Shown: in pieces, positions 42,017 to 50,247 of the stretch
Layout of the letters: every line of letters begins with the position of its first letter
How positions within the stretch are numbered: the first letter of the stretch is position 1
Assembly: GCF_029360645.1 (NCBI RefSeq)
Contig: NZ_JARDUA010000011.1
Location: 32,471-96,470 of the forward strand
DNA length: 64,000 bases
Source of the DNA: Pontibacter litorisediminis
Lineage (GTDB): Bacteria > Bacteroidota > Bacteroidia > Cytophagales > Hymenobacteraceae
Direction of reading: 5' to 3'
Notes under the pieces: generated by a model
The model's input: only the letters and a program-made list of their open reading frames with translations
Databases searched by the model: none
Told to the model about the DNA's origin: nothing
Translations under genes and position numbers: made by a program

Positions 42017-43855
42017 CTATACCGTAAGCTGCATTTGCGTCAGTTTGGCGTACAAGCCCGACTGTTCCAGTAACTCATCGTGGGTGCCTCTTTCCACAAT
42101 CCTTCCCTGCTGCAGCACCAAGATTTCATCGGCATGCTGAATGGTACTTAACCGATGCGCAATCACCACAGAGGTGCGGTTCTTCATCAGGTTCGTCAGT
42201 GCTTCCTGCACCAGCTTCTCCGATTCCGTGTCCAGCGCCGAGGTCGCCTCGTCCAGTATCAGGATCGGCGGGTTCTGCAGAATGGCGCGTGCTATACTTA
42301 AGCGCTGGCGCTGGCCACCAGAGAGTTTGCTGCCCCGGTCGCCGATCACCGTCTGGTAACCGTTTTCGGAGTTGATGATGAACTCATGGGCATTGGCGAT
42401 CTTGGCGGCCGCTATCACCTCCTCCTCGGTGGCGTTGGTCTTGTTAAAGGCGATGTTGCTGAAGATAGTGTCGTTGAAAAGGATAGACTCTTGCGTCACC
42501 ACCCCCATTTGCGCCCGCACCGACTCCACCGTATAATCGCGGATGTCATGGCCATCCACAAGTATGGCGCCGCTGGTCGGGTCGTAGAAGCGCGGCAGCA
42601 GATCAGCCAGCGTGGACTTTCCGCCCCCCGACGGACCCACCAGGGCCACGGTTTTGCCTTTCTGGATGCGGAAGTTAATATCCTGCAGCACCGGTTTATC
42701 CCCATAGGCAAAGCCCACGTCCCGGAATTCGATCTCGTTTCTGAAGGCAGGCAGCACCTTAGCGTTTGGCTTGTTCTTTACCTGTGGCTCGGTATCAATC
42801 ACCTGCAGCACCCTGTCGCCGGACACCAGGCCGCGCTGTATGTTGCTAAAGGCCGCCGACATGGCCTTGGCCGGCACCAGCACCTGCGAGAAAAGAATGA
42901 TATAGGTAATGAACTCACTTGCCGACAGGTCCGACTCCTGGTTCAGCACCAGTGTGCCGCCGTACAATAGCAGCCCTGCTACTACCGACACGCCCAGGAA
43001 CTCCGATAGCGGGGAGGCCAGGTCGCGCTTGTTGGCAATAGAGCGCTGGATGCGGGCGTAGCGGTTGTTCTGGTCGTGAAACTTGCTCAGGATAAAAGGC
43101 TCAGCGTTAAAGGCCTTCACCACGCGCATGCCGCTCAGGGTCTCATCAATGATAGTAAGTATAAAGCTGAGGGAGTTTTGCCCTTCTTTTGCCTTGCGCT
43201 TCAACCGCTTGGAAATGCCCGCGATGATACCGCCCGACAAAGGCAAAAGTATGAGCGAGAACAGCGTCAGCTCCACCGACATGTTGAAGAGAAGAACAAA
43301 GAAGGCGATGATCGACACAGGCTCGCGCACTATCACCGTCAGCGTGCTCACTACGGAACTCTCCACTTCCTGTATGTCCACGGTCAGGCGCGTCATCAGG
43401 TCGCCTTTGCGCTCGTTGCTGAAATAGCCCAAATGTAGCTCGGTCACGCGCTGGTACACCGTCTGGCGCATGTTGCGCACCACGTGTGCCCGCAGCGCCC
43501 CCACAATCCGGAAAGCCAGGTAGCGGAACAGGTTCGCCAGGAACACCGAGATAATCACCATGACACACACAAACAGCAAGGCACCCTCACGCCCCTCTTG
43601 CAGGATAATCTGACCGAAGTGGTAGTTGAAAAACTCTTTGAAGAACTCGATGTTGAGCGCGAACTCCGGCTTGGTGGCGGCCATAGCCACCGCCTCTTCC
43701 TGCCCCACCTCCCCAAACAGCACGTTCAGCAGCGGAATGATCAGTGTGAAGTTGAACAGGCCGAAAATGATGCCCAGAAAAGTATAAAGGGTGTAGAGCG
43801 GCACAAACCGGCTGTAGGGCTTGGCGAACTGCAGTATGCGAAGGTAGGTCTTCAT
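42017..43855 (-). CDS. ABC transporter, permease-ATPase fusion (MsbA-like)
   Basis: 612 residues from ATG 43853-43855 (MKTYLRILQFAKPYSRFVPL). The N-terminal half has six membrane helices with a long loop after helix 1. The ATPase half has Walker A LVGPSGGGKSTLADLL, the Q-loop VTQESILFNDTI, the ABC signature KLSGGQRQRLSIARA, Walker B ILILDEATSALD and the H-switch VIAHRLST. The order matches lipid A or multidrug exporters; in this genome it could be a lipid-linked exporter, since gmhA and a Wzi-like protein lie close. The substrate is not determinable. It forms one module and would function as a homodimer. Confidence 0.93.
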   Translation of the reverse strand: MKTYLRILQFAKPYSRFVPLYTLYTFLGIIFGLFNFTLIIPLLNVLFGEVGQEEAVAMAATKPEFALNIEFFKEFFNYHFGQIILQEGREGALLFVCVMVIISVFLANLFRYLAFRIVGALRAHVVRNMRQTVYQRVTELHLGYFSNERKGDLMTRLTVDIQEVESSVVSTLTVIVREPVSIIAFFVLLFNMSVELTLFSLILLPLSGGIIAGISKRLKRKAKEGQNSLSFILTIIDETLSGMRVVKAFNAEPFILSKFHDQNNRYARIQRSIANKRDLASPLSEFLGVSVVAGLLLYGGTLVLNQESDLSASEFITYIILFSQVLVPAKAMSAAFSNIQRGLVSGDRVLQVIDTEPQVKNKPNAKVLPAFRNEIEFRDVGFAYGDKPVLQDINFRIQKGKTVALVGPSGGGKSTLADLLPRFYDPTSGAILVDGHDIRDYTVESVRAQMGVVTQESILFNDTIFSNIAFNKTNATEEEVIAAAKIANAHEFIINSENGYQTVIGDRGSKLSGGQRQRLSIARAILQNPPILILDEATSALDTESEKLVQEALTNLMKNRTSVVIAHRLSTIQHADEILVLQQGRIVERGTHDELLEQSGLYAKLTQMQLTV

Positions 43856-44040
43856 GGTATGGTTGGGCGCCGCTAACCCTTTCTTCCGCACAGGCCTCTG
43901 GTGTAAGTTAGCAGCAAGTATGGCCGCGCTGCGGCAGCCACAAATCAGTGATTAAATTGTTTATACTATGGCTGTTAAGGAAGCTAGCCTACAAGCCGCT
44001 GCAAAGATACTTAATAAAAGACAGAATGGTAGAAAAGTAA

Positions 44041-44068
44041 AAAGGTAGAAAGTCGCCCCTCTACCTTT
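44041..44068 (-). terminator. terminator of the Wzi-family gene
   Basis: 9-bp stem AAAGGTAGA (44041-44049) with TCTACCTTT (44060-44068), T run on the minus-strand exit. The right arm contains TACCTTTG, but it is a stem arm here. Confidence 0.65.
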
Positions 44069-44093
44069 GCAGTATGTTGATACTAAGTAATTC

Positions 44094-45755
44094 CTAAAAC
44101 TCGTGCAGCCTTTGCGGGATGTTCCATCGGAAGGCTAAGGAGGTAAAGGATGTGTTATAATCCGGTGCCTCACCCTGCGCCTCTGTGCGGCGCACCACCT
44201 GCTTCAGGTCCAGGAACACGTTGTGGCGCAGCTGGAACGTAGCGGTCAGGTCCAGGTGCACCTGGTTTGTTTTGATGCCCTGCCCGATCTCGTTGCCGTA
44301 GGTGGATACGCGGTCGAGGTAGGAGAGAAGTACGTTGTTGCCGTAGTTCAGGGTATCGGTGGCCGTTACTACATCCTGGCCGTACTGGGTGGCAATGGCC
44401 TTGGCCGTAAGGTGCAGGCGCGGGATGGGTTGGTAGCGCACAATGCCTATCAACTCTACCAGGTTAGCCCCCATCGGGTGGGCCAGCGGCTGGCGGTAGT
44501 GCTGGAAGTTGGAAAAGTCGTCGGCGTACTGGTAAGCATAGGGGCGGATGGCGTTCACCTCGCCCTGCAGGTCCAGGTTGGCCACGCCGAAGGCGTCGAT
44601 GTACTTGGCCCCTATTTGGCCACCGAACTTATTGCCCCACCAGCCCTTGCCGCCTTTCACCTCATCCAACACAAATTCATCCAGCATTACCTGGCCGTAC
44701 AGTTGCAGGCGGTTCCAGAGGTTCCAGCGGAAATCGCCGCCCAGCAGCACGTTGTCGGGGCTGCCGAGGCCGTGCTCCACGCTGCGGTAGAAGATAACCG
44801 GGTTCAGGTACTGCAGCTCGAAGCGTCCCTTGCCGCGGGCAAAGATCACCTGCTCGTACAGGCCAAAGTTAAAGTTGTCCGTCACATTCACACCCAGGCG
44901 GTGCATGGCCATGTACTTCTTCGGAAGCAGCTCGTCTCTGCGGTTAAACTGCGAAATAAGCTCCTGAAAGAGGTTCATGTAGTGCAGCTTCCATACTTTG
45001 GTGTTAAGCTTGAGGAAGAAAGCGGGCGGCGCGTAATCAGAATAAATTAAGGAGCGGTAGCCGTCGCCGATAAAGTGGCGGTCGTGGCCCAGCTGCACCT
45101 CCACGTGCTTGCTCAGGGCGTAGTTTAGATAGCCCCGGGCGGTGATGAAGTCATAGCCCCCTTCCTTAAAGTTCTTCCACATCGTTTCGTGCGGCACCAC
45201 GCCGTCGCGGCGAATGCGGCGGTTCACGTACTCCGGGTAGCGGGCCTGGTTTTCGGCCACGAAGGCATAAAACCCGAAGCGGTTGTCAATGCTTCCCTCT
45301 AGCTGCACGCCGCGGGTATTCACATAGCGCACGCCGTCCGATTCACTGTCGATGCCCCCTTCAAAGTGGATGACAGGGTTTACGCGCAGCACAAAATCCT
45401 CGGTATCCACGTGGTACAGGTCAGACACGTTACGGTAGAAGTGGGTAAGGGTTGGCTTGCGGCTCTCGTTCTGGGCCAGGTCGGTATAGTTCCAGTTGTC
45501 GTTGAGCAGGTAAGCAGTGTTAAACTCGTCGGCGCGGGAAACGGTGTTGCGGGCGCTGATCTCAGCCAGTGCGGCCACGTCGGCCCGGCCGTAAGGGCGG
45601 ACGGCCGTGTGCATCTCCGGCAGCTGCTTGCCGAACTTTATCTGGTAGCGGTCCACCAGGTGGTAGGTGTCGCGGTCGTAGGGCATGTATACGTCCTGTG
45701 CCTGCGCAGCAAAAGCGGCAACCGACAGTGCAAAAGCACCAAGTATGCGTTTCAT
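44094..45755 (-). CDS. capsule-assembly Wzi-family outer-membrane protein
   Basis: 553 residues from ATG 45753-45755, which opens a signal peptide (MKRILGAFALSVAAFAAQAQ). It is a beta-barrel protein with many aromatic/Gly strands (GFYAFVAENQARYPEYVNRR, HVEVQLGHDRHFIGDGYRSL, NFGLYEQVIFARGKGRFELQ, LLGGDFRWNLWNRLQLYGQV). The pattern matches the Wzi family, whose members anchor capsule on the outer membrane. It ends in NTSFTSLAFRWNIPQRLHEF with an aromatic C-terminus. RemB-like gliding proteins share this fold, which is the main alternative. Confidence 0.83.
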   Translation of the reverse strand: MKRILGAFALSVAAFAAQAQDVYMPYDRDTYHLVDRYQIKFGKQLPEMHTAVRPYGRADVAALAEISARNTVSRADEFNTAYLLNDNWNYTDLAQNESRKPTLTHFYRNVSDLYHVDTEDFVLRVNPVIHFEGGIDSESDGVRYVNTRGVQLEGSIDNRFGFYAFVAENQARYPEYVNRRIRRDGVVPHETMWKNFKEGGYDFITARGYLNYALSKHVEVQLGHDRHFIGDGYRSLIYSDYAPPAFFLKLNTKVWKLHYMNLFQELISQFNRRDELLPKKYMAMHRLGVNVTDNFNFGLYEQVIFARGKGRFELQYLNPVIFYRSVEHGLGSPDNVLLGGDFRWNLWNRLQLYGQVMLDEFVLDEVKGGKGWWGNKFGGQIGAKYIDAFGVANLDLQGEVNAIRPYAYQYADDFSNFQHYRQPLAHPMGANLVELIGIVRYQPIPRLHLTAKAIATQYGQDVVTATDTLNYGNNVLLSYLDRVSTYGNEIGQGIKTNQVHLDLTATFQLRHNVFLDLKQVVRRTEAQGEAPDYNTSFTSLAFRWNIPQRLHEF

Positions 45756-45920
45756 GTATAAGTCGTTAATAGCTAAATCAATATAATAAAGTGCGAATGT
45801 ACTGTTTTTGGAGCTGAATGTTTTGCTGTGCCTGTGCAAAATATGTGCAGCCGGAAAATCTAAACGCTTAGCTGTGCCCGATGGTATGCAGTAGCGCAAG
45901 GTCTAAATTTTTATCTGGCC

Positions 45921-45952
45921 TTGGCGCAAGCGTTTTGGCTTGCGTATCTTTG
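45921..45952 (+). promoter_or_regulatory. upp promoter
   Basis: TTG (45921-45923), 21-base spacer, TATCTTTG (45945-45952), exact Bacteroidota consensus. Gives a leader of about 22 bases before the ATG. Confidence 0.55.
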
Positions 45953-45979
45953 GGCATAACCTATACTTCGGCAGCTGTC

Positions 45980-46636
45980 ATGGAAAACAAGAACGTACAC
46001 ATCCTTACCCAAACCCCATCGCTTGCAAATCACTACGTAGCTGAGCTGCGCGATGTGCACGTGCATCGGGATAGCCTGCGTTTCCGCCGCAACCTGGAGC
46101 GCCTGGGCGAGTTGCTGGCCTACGAGATTTCCAAAACGCTGCCCTACAAAGAGGTTGAGGTTACCACGCCGCTGGCCCAAGCCCGCACGCAGCTGCTGGC
46201 CGAGCAGCCAGTATTGGCCACCATACTGCGTGCCGGCCTGCCGCTGTATAACGGCATGCTCAACTATTTCGACAAAGCCTACAGCACGTTTGTGGGAGCC
46301 TACCGGGTAGAGGAGGAGAACACGCAGCTGCAGATTAACATGGAATACCTGGCCTCGGTGAACCTACACGACAAGATCCTGATCTTGGCCGATCCGATGC
46401 TGGCCACGGGCCGTTCGCTGGTGAAGTCGTACCAGGGCATGCTGCGCCACGGAAAGCCGCTGCAGGTGCATATTGCCGCTGCCATTGCCGCTCCCGAGGG
46501 CTTGGCCTATGTGCAGGAGCAGGTGCCGGAAGCGCATGTATGGCTGGGCGCGCTGGATGATCACCTCAATGAAAAGTCGTACATCGTGCCGGGGCTCGGC
46601 GATGCCGGCGACCTTGCCTTCGGACCAAAGATCTAG
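45980..46636 (+). CDS. upp: uracil phosphoribosyltransferase
   Basis: Salvage enzyme making UMP from uracil and PRPP, cytosolic. 218 residues from ATG 45980 (MENKNVHILTQTPSLANHYV), chosen because the predicted transcript begins after any earlier start. Motifs: ILRAGLPLYNGML, DPMLATGRSLVKSY (PRPP-binding loop) and AAIAAPEGLAYVQEQVPE, ending in PGLGDAGDLAFGPK. The PRPP loop has ATGRS in place of the ATGGS seen in many Upp, a feature found in some Bacteroidota members. Confidence 0.93.
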   Translation: MENKNVHILTQTPSLANHYVAELRDVHVHRDSLRFRRNLERLGELLAYEISKTLPYKEVEVTTPLAQARTQLLAEQPVLATILRAGLPLYNGMLNYFDKAYSTFVGAYRVEEENTQLQINMEYLASVNLHDKILILADPMLATGRSLVKSYQGMLRHGKPLQVHIAAAIAAPEGLAYVQEQVPEAHVWLGALDDHLNEKSYIVPGLGDAGDLAFGPKI

Positions 46637-46789
46637 GACAAGCTTTACATGTGCCTGCCCGTTGTGGCTGCAGTACGGTATGGCCGTAATTTTGCTGTAG
46701 AACTTTGTGCGTGAAGCTGTGCATTTAAATTGCCCCACACGTATAAGCTACTGTTTTGGTTCTTGCCTAAACGTTTACCCTTATTGTTG

Positions 46790-47248
46790 ATGTCTGTGTC
46801 TGTAGAAGTGCTAAAGTACATCACCGTTTACCTGGTGAGTATGGTGAAGTTTATCGGGGGACCCTTGGCAGGGGTGGCTGCAGGCTTAACGTACCTGGAG
46901 TCGGTGCTGCTGACAGCGGCGGGTATGATGACGACGGTGGTAATTTTTTCGGCGGTGGGGCAGGCCTTCTCAAAGTGGTGGTCAGCACGGCAGCGGGCCA
47001 AAAGCAGGCCGGTGTTCAGTAAGAAGAACCGACGCATTGTAAAAGTCTGGAGAAGCTATGGCGTGGTAGGCGTGGCTTTCTTAACGCCCGTCATCTTTTC
47101 GCCCATACTGGGTACGGTAGTCGTCGCGGTTTTTGGTGCCTCCCGCAAGCAGATTTTCCTGCACATGCTCTGGAGCGCCCTGGTATGGAGTGCCATTTTA
47201 AACCTGATGGTGTTCGAGTTCGGTGACCTGGCCGCACATTGGTTTTAA
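46790..47248 (+). CDS. small integral membrane protein of unknown function
   Basis: 152 residues from ATG 46790; a TTG 60 bases upstream could extend it by 20 residues. Three or four hydrophobic helices: VYLVSMVKFIGGPLAG, TAAGMMTTVVIFSAVG, VVGVAFLTPVIFSPILGTVV and LWSALVWSAILNLMVFEFG, with a basic cytosolic loop SARQRAKSRPVFSKKNRR. The RSYG-VVGVAFLTPVIFSPILG segment resembles small VTT/SMR-like proteins, but only weakly. Function unknown. It lies just upstream of the long intergenic repeat copy B. Confidence 0.75.
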   Translation: MSVSVEVLKYITVYLVSMVKFIGGPLAGVAAGLTYLESVLLTAAGMMTTVVIFSAVGQAFSKWWSARQRAKSRPVFSKKNRRIVKVWRSYGVVGVAFLTPVIFSPILGTVVVAVFGASRKQIFLHMLWSALVWSAILNLMVFEFGDLAAHWF

Positions 47249-47274
47249 ACACTATTTTCGGACAGTTATTAAGT

Positions 47275-47910
47275 CCTGAATCCTACCCTTCACACCACTC
47301 TTGGAATAAGCTTGGGAAAAAGAGGAGAAGCTGGTAGCTGCCATTGTAGCACTACAAGCGGCTTAGCTCTGGCTATCGGAGTGAATCCACCCCCAGTGAG
47401 CTACGCTCGCTAGCTCAAAATTCGTGTTTGGGTTAGTCTAGAGGAGGACGATTCACTCCACCCCGACCCTCCCCTAAGAGTAGGGGTAGCAGCTTTCTGC
47501 GGCACCGGCTCAAACCACCCCTGCCCCTCCTTGGCTTTTTCGAGGGCCCCTACCCCCAGGAGGGGAGTTCTGTTCAAGCTCCGTCAGCACTGGCTATCGA
47601 AATATTTCCCAGTCCTTGGGTTGAGCGCCTTCTAGATTTCCGGTGCCCGCAAGGGCATTGCGACAGCAAAGGAAATGTAGACAGCGCGATGCCCTTATCG
47701 AGGGCCCCTACCCCCAGGACGAGCCCTCTCGGGCTTGAGAGCACCACAGCCAGAAATGAAACTATAGGTAAGTTAGTCTATAGGATGAACAGCAGCTAGG
47801 AAGGATAGCCTGGTGCCAGCGGAGGGATAGCTGTAGCTAAAGCGCGAAGGCACAAGCGGACGCTGGCGCCAGAGAAACATTCCTGCACCAGGCACCACAG
47901 TTAGGCAGTA
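47275..47910 (+). repeat. long intergenic repeat, copy B
   Basis: No gene between the small membrane gene and the helicase. The stretch has an 87-bp core (47608-47694) identical to 59374-59460 except for one base (C/T), beginning CCCAGTCCTTGGGTTGAGCG and containing CCGGTGCCCG and GGGCATTGCGACAGC. CACAAGCGGACGC and GGCGCCAGAG follow near 47850-47870, as in the other copies. It also contains the 22-bp sequence at 47540-47561 again at 47698-47719, next to the core; copy C lacks this second piece, so an insertion or gene-conversion event is implied. No transposase is near. Confidence 0.75.
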
Positions 47911-47928
47911 TACTTCTCTTCAACGGTA

Positions 47929-49290
47929 TTATTTCCTCCTGCTACCTTTCTTCTTCGTCTTTTGCCAGAATGAGTTCTTCGGGTCGCCTTTGCTTTTCTT
48001 GCCCTTCGCGAAGTTGGATTTGTGCTTGCCCTTCTTCTCATGGAAGGCGCCTTTGAAGTCGGGGTTCTCGCGGCGCTTTTGGCGGTCTATCTCCATGGCC
48101 ATCTCCTGCTGCTCCTCAAACGGCGTCTCAAACGTCTTTACCTCGGCCGGCATCGGCTCTTCCGGTATCTGCATCCGGATGATCTTCTCGATCTTGCGCA
48201 CGTGGTACAGCTCGGCATCGGTGGCGAACGTAATCGCCGCGCCCTCGTTCTCGGCACGGCCGGTGCGGCCAATGCGGTGTACGTAGTCCTCGTAAATCAG
48301 CGGCACATCGAAGTTGATCACATGGCTGACCATCGTCACGTCGATGCCCCGGGCCGCCACATCGGTCGCCACTAAAAAGCGAACTTCGCCGCCTTTGAAA
48401 GCCTCCATGGAGTTAATGCGCGTGTTCTGGCCCTTGTTGCCGTGGATGGCGCGTACCTCGCCATAGTTGCGGTGCTCCAGAAACTTCGACACGCTTTCCG
48501 CGTTTTTCTTGCTGCGCGTAAAAATGATGACGCGATTAAACGTTTCGTTGTCCTGGATCAGGTGCTCCAGCAGCTCGATTTTGGTGCGCAGGTTCGGCAC
48601 GCGGTACAGCGTTTGGCTAACCGTTTCCACGGGGGTAGCCTGCGGCGTAATCTCCACCCGCGTCGGGAACTCCAGGAACTCCTCCGAGAGCTGCACCACC
48701 TTGTCAGGCATGGTAGCCGAGAACAAAAGGTTCTGGCGCTTGCGCGGGATAACTTCTAGCAACTGGCGGATCTGCGGCATGAAGCCCATGTCCATCATCT
48801 TGTCGGCCTCGTCCAGTATCAGCGTTTTCAGGTCCTTTAGGATAAGGTCGCCCTTCAGGTATAGCTCCATCAGGCGCTTAGGCGTGGACACCAGTATATC
48901 AAGTCCTTTGCTGATGTTCTCAATCTGTGTTTTAGGCCCAAGTCCGCCGTAGATGGCCGTGTGGCGCAGATCAGTATACTTGGCCAGCAGCGTGATGTTT
49001 TCCTCGATCTGCATCACCAGCTCGCGGGTAGGGGCAATGATGAGCGCGCGCGGGTGCTGGCCCTGCGCATACTTCACCTTCATGAGCAGTGGCAGCAGGA
49101 AGGCTGCCGTTTTGCCTGTTCCGGTCTGGGCAATGCCCAAAATATCGTGCCCCGCCATAATGAGCGGAATCGCCTGCAGCTGTATGGGCGTGGGCTTCTC
49201 GTAGCCGGCGTCGGCAATGGCGTTCAGCAGCTGTTTGTTCAGCTTAAAATCCTCGAACGTAGTTATCTCTTTCTCTGCTTCTTCGGCCAT
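47929..49290 (-). CDS. DEAD-box RNA helicase
   Basis: 453-residue ATP-dependent RNA helicase with both RecA-like domains. Motifs in order: Q-motif PTPIQLQAIPLIMAGHDILG, Walker A AQTGTGKTAAFLLP, PTRELVMQIEENI, GG-like IYGGLGPKTQIENI, TPKRLMEL, DEAD (LILDEADKMMDMGF), SAT (FSATMPDKVVQLS), IIFTRSKKNAESV, ATDVAARGIDV and HRIGRTGRAEN. The C-terminal tail is strongly basic (KKGKHKSNFAKGKKSKGDP), suggesting RNA binding in ribosome assembly or mRNA decay; this is inference. Exact paralogue (RhlE-like) not assigned. A -7-like TACCTTTG lies upstream. Confidence 0.95.
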   Translation of the reverse strand: MAEEAEKEITTFEDFKLNKQLLNAIADAGYEKPTPIQLQAIPLIMAGHDILGIAQTGTGKTAAFLLPLLMKVKYAQGQHPRALIIAPTRELVMQIEENITLLAKYTDLRHTAIYGGLGPKTQIENISKGLDILVSTPKRLMELYLKGDLILKDLKTLILDEADKMMDMGFMPQIRQLLEVIPRKRQNLLFSATMPDKVVQLSEEFLEFPTRVEITPQATPVETVSQTLYRVPNLRTKIELLEHLIQDNETFNRVIIFTRSKKNAESVSKFLEHRNYGEVRAIHGNKGQNTRINSMEAFKGGEVRFLVATDVAARGIDVTMVSHVINFDVPLIYEDYVHRIGRTGRAENEGAAITFATDAELYHVRKIEKIIRMQIPEEPMPAEVKTFETPFEEQQEMAMEIDRQKRRENPDFKGAFHEKKGKHKSNFAKGKKSKGDPKNSFWQKTKKKGSRRK

Positions 49291-49319
49291 GGCGGTATTT
49301 TATACTTGGTATTGCTGTG

Positions 49320-49327
49320 CAAAGGTA
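49320..49327 (-). promoter_or_regulatory. candidate -7 element of the DEAD-box gene
   Basis: Minus strand reads TACCTTTG about 30 bases before the start. No -33 TTG is seen at the usual spacing. Confidence 0.35.
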
Positions 49328-49436
49328 CGGGAAAAATGCTTAACACTTTTTGCGGCGGTTTGGCCAGGGGCAGAAGTGTAGTGCAGGTTATACTATAAAT
49401 GAGTATATTTATGTTGCTATACTTTACCCGCTCCTC

Positions 49437-50141
49437 ATGAAAACAAAACTTATATTCTGTTTCATCTGCACCTTCATCTATATACATACTGCAACGGCGC
49501 AAAAACTTTCCTTTGGGCCTAGTTTTGGGCTGATAAACCAAGGTGACGCCGGCAGGGTGCTGCTGGACTCGGTGCAGGCGGAGCTGCAGGGCGGGGGAGA
49601 CCTTGGCGGCTACTTTGGCGGATACGTTTCTTATCGTATAAACAGGGCATTCAGCATCTCATCAGGTATAAACTATTATGATGATGGTCTTAGTTACATT
49701 GTTTACAACACCAGAACAGATTGCCAGTTTTGCCCGCTCGTTAAAGCCGGTGGAGTAGCACATGCCTCTCTCGAGGTTCCTTTGCTGGTGGAGTTCAACA
49801 TCCCTTTAACCGAAGGGAAGCTTTTTGTTATGGCAGGCGTGTCGCCAAGTGTAAGGTTGCAGCGGAAAGGGGGTGCATACTACTTCCATAAAGATGCGGG
49901 ACGGGGCGTATCGGATGTGCTGCCTGCCATGCGCACGGCTGTAAAACCTGTGGTGTGGGATTCTTCTGTCGGTGTTGGTGCCAACGTCTGGAGGCTTAGG
50001 TTAGAGGCAAGGTATCAGGCAAATTTAACGCGCTCTGCCACCAATGCCGTTAAAGTATGGGGCAAGGACTATGATTTTATGTCGAGCCATGCCAATATGC
50101 GCCTGGGGCTAGGCTACAACCTGAATTGGAAACGAAAGTAG
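49437..50141 (+). CDS. outer-membrane beta-barrel protein
   Basis: 234 residues from ATG 49437, which begins the signal peptide MKTKLIFCFICTFIYIHTAT. The mature part starts QKLSFGPSFGLINQGDAG and has GGYFGGYVSYRINRAFSISS, a Cys-containing loop TRTDCQFCPLVKAGG, LEVPLLVEFNIPLTEGKLFV and the C-terminal strand MRLGLGYNLNWKRK. It is a porin-like barrel of the same broad family as 3779-4450 and 25857-28136, but is clearly divergent and carries a loop with two cysteines. Its role is unknown. It is followed by the serpin gene on the same strand. Confidence 0.83.
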   Translation: MKTKLIFCFICTFIYIHTATAQKLSFGPSFGLINQGDAGRVLLDSVQAELQGGGDLGGYFGGYVSYRINRAFSISSGINYYDDGLSYIVYNTRTDCQFCPLVKAGGVAHASLEVPLLVEFNIPLTEGKLFVMAGVSPSVRLQRKGGAYYFHKDAGRGVSDVLPAMRTAVKPVVWDSSVGVGANVWRLRLEARYQANLTRSATNAVKVWGKDYDFMSSHANMRLGLGYNLNWKRK

Positions 50142-50247
50142 GAGGAATGCCATGCCACAGGTTTTACAGCCATGGCACTTGCAACCATCGGCCCTGCACC
50201 AGGGTCATGAAGAAAAGAACTTATACTTTGCCCTGAACGCTACATCC

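Noticed and set aside
44062..44069. TACCTTTG as a plus-strand promoter
   Set aside because: It is one arm of a hairpin that ends the minus-strand Wzi gene; there is no plus-strand gene downstream nearby.
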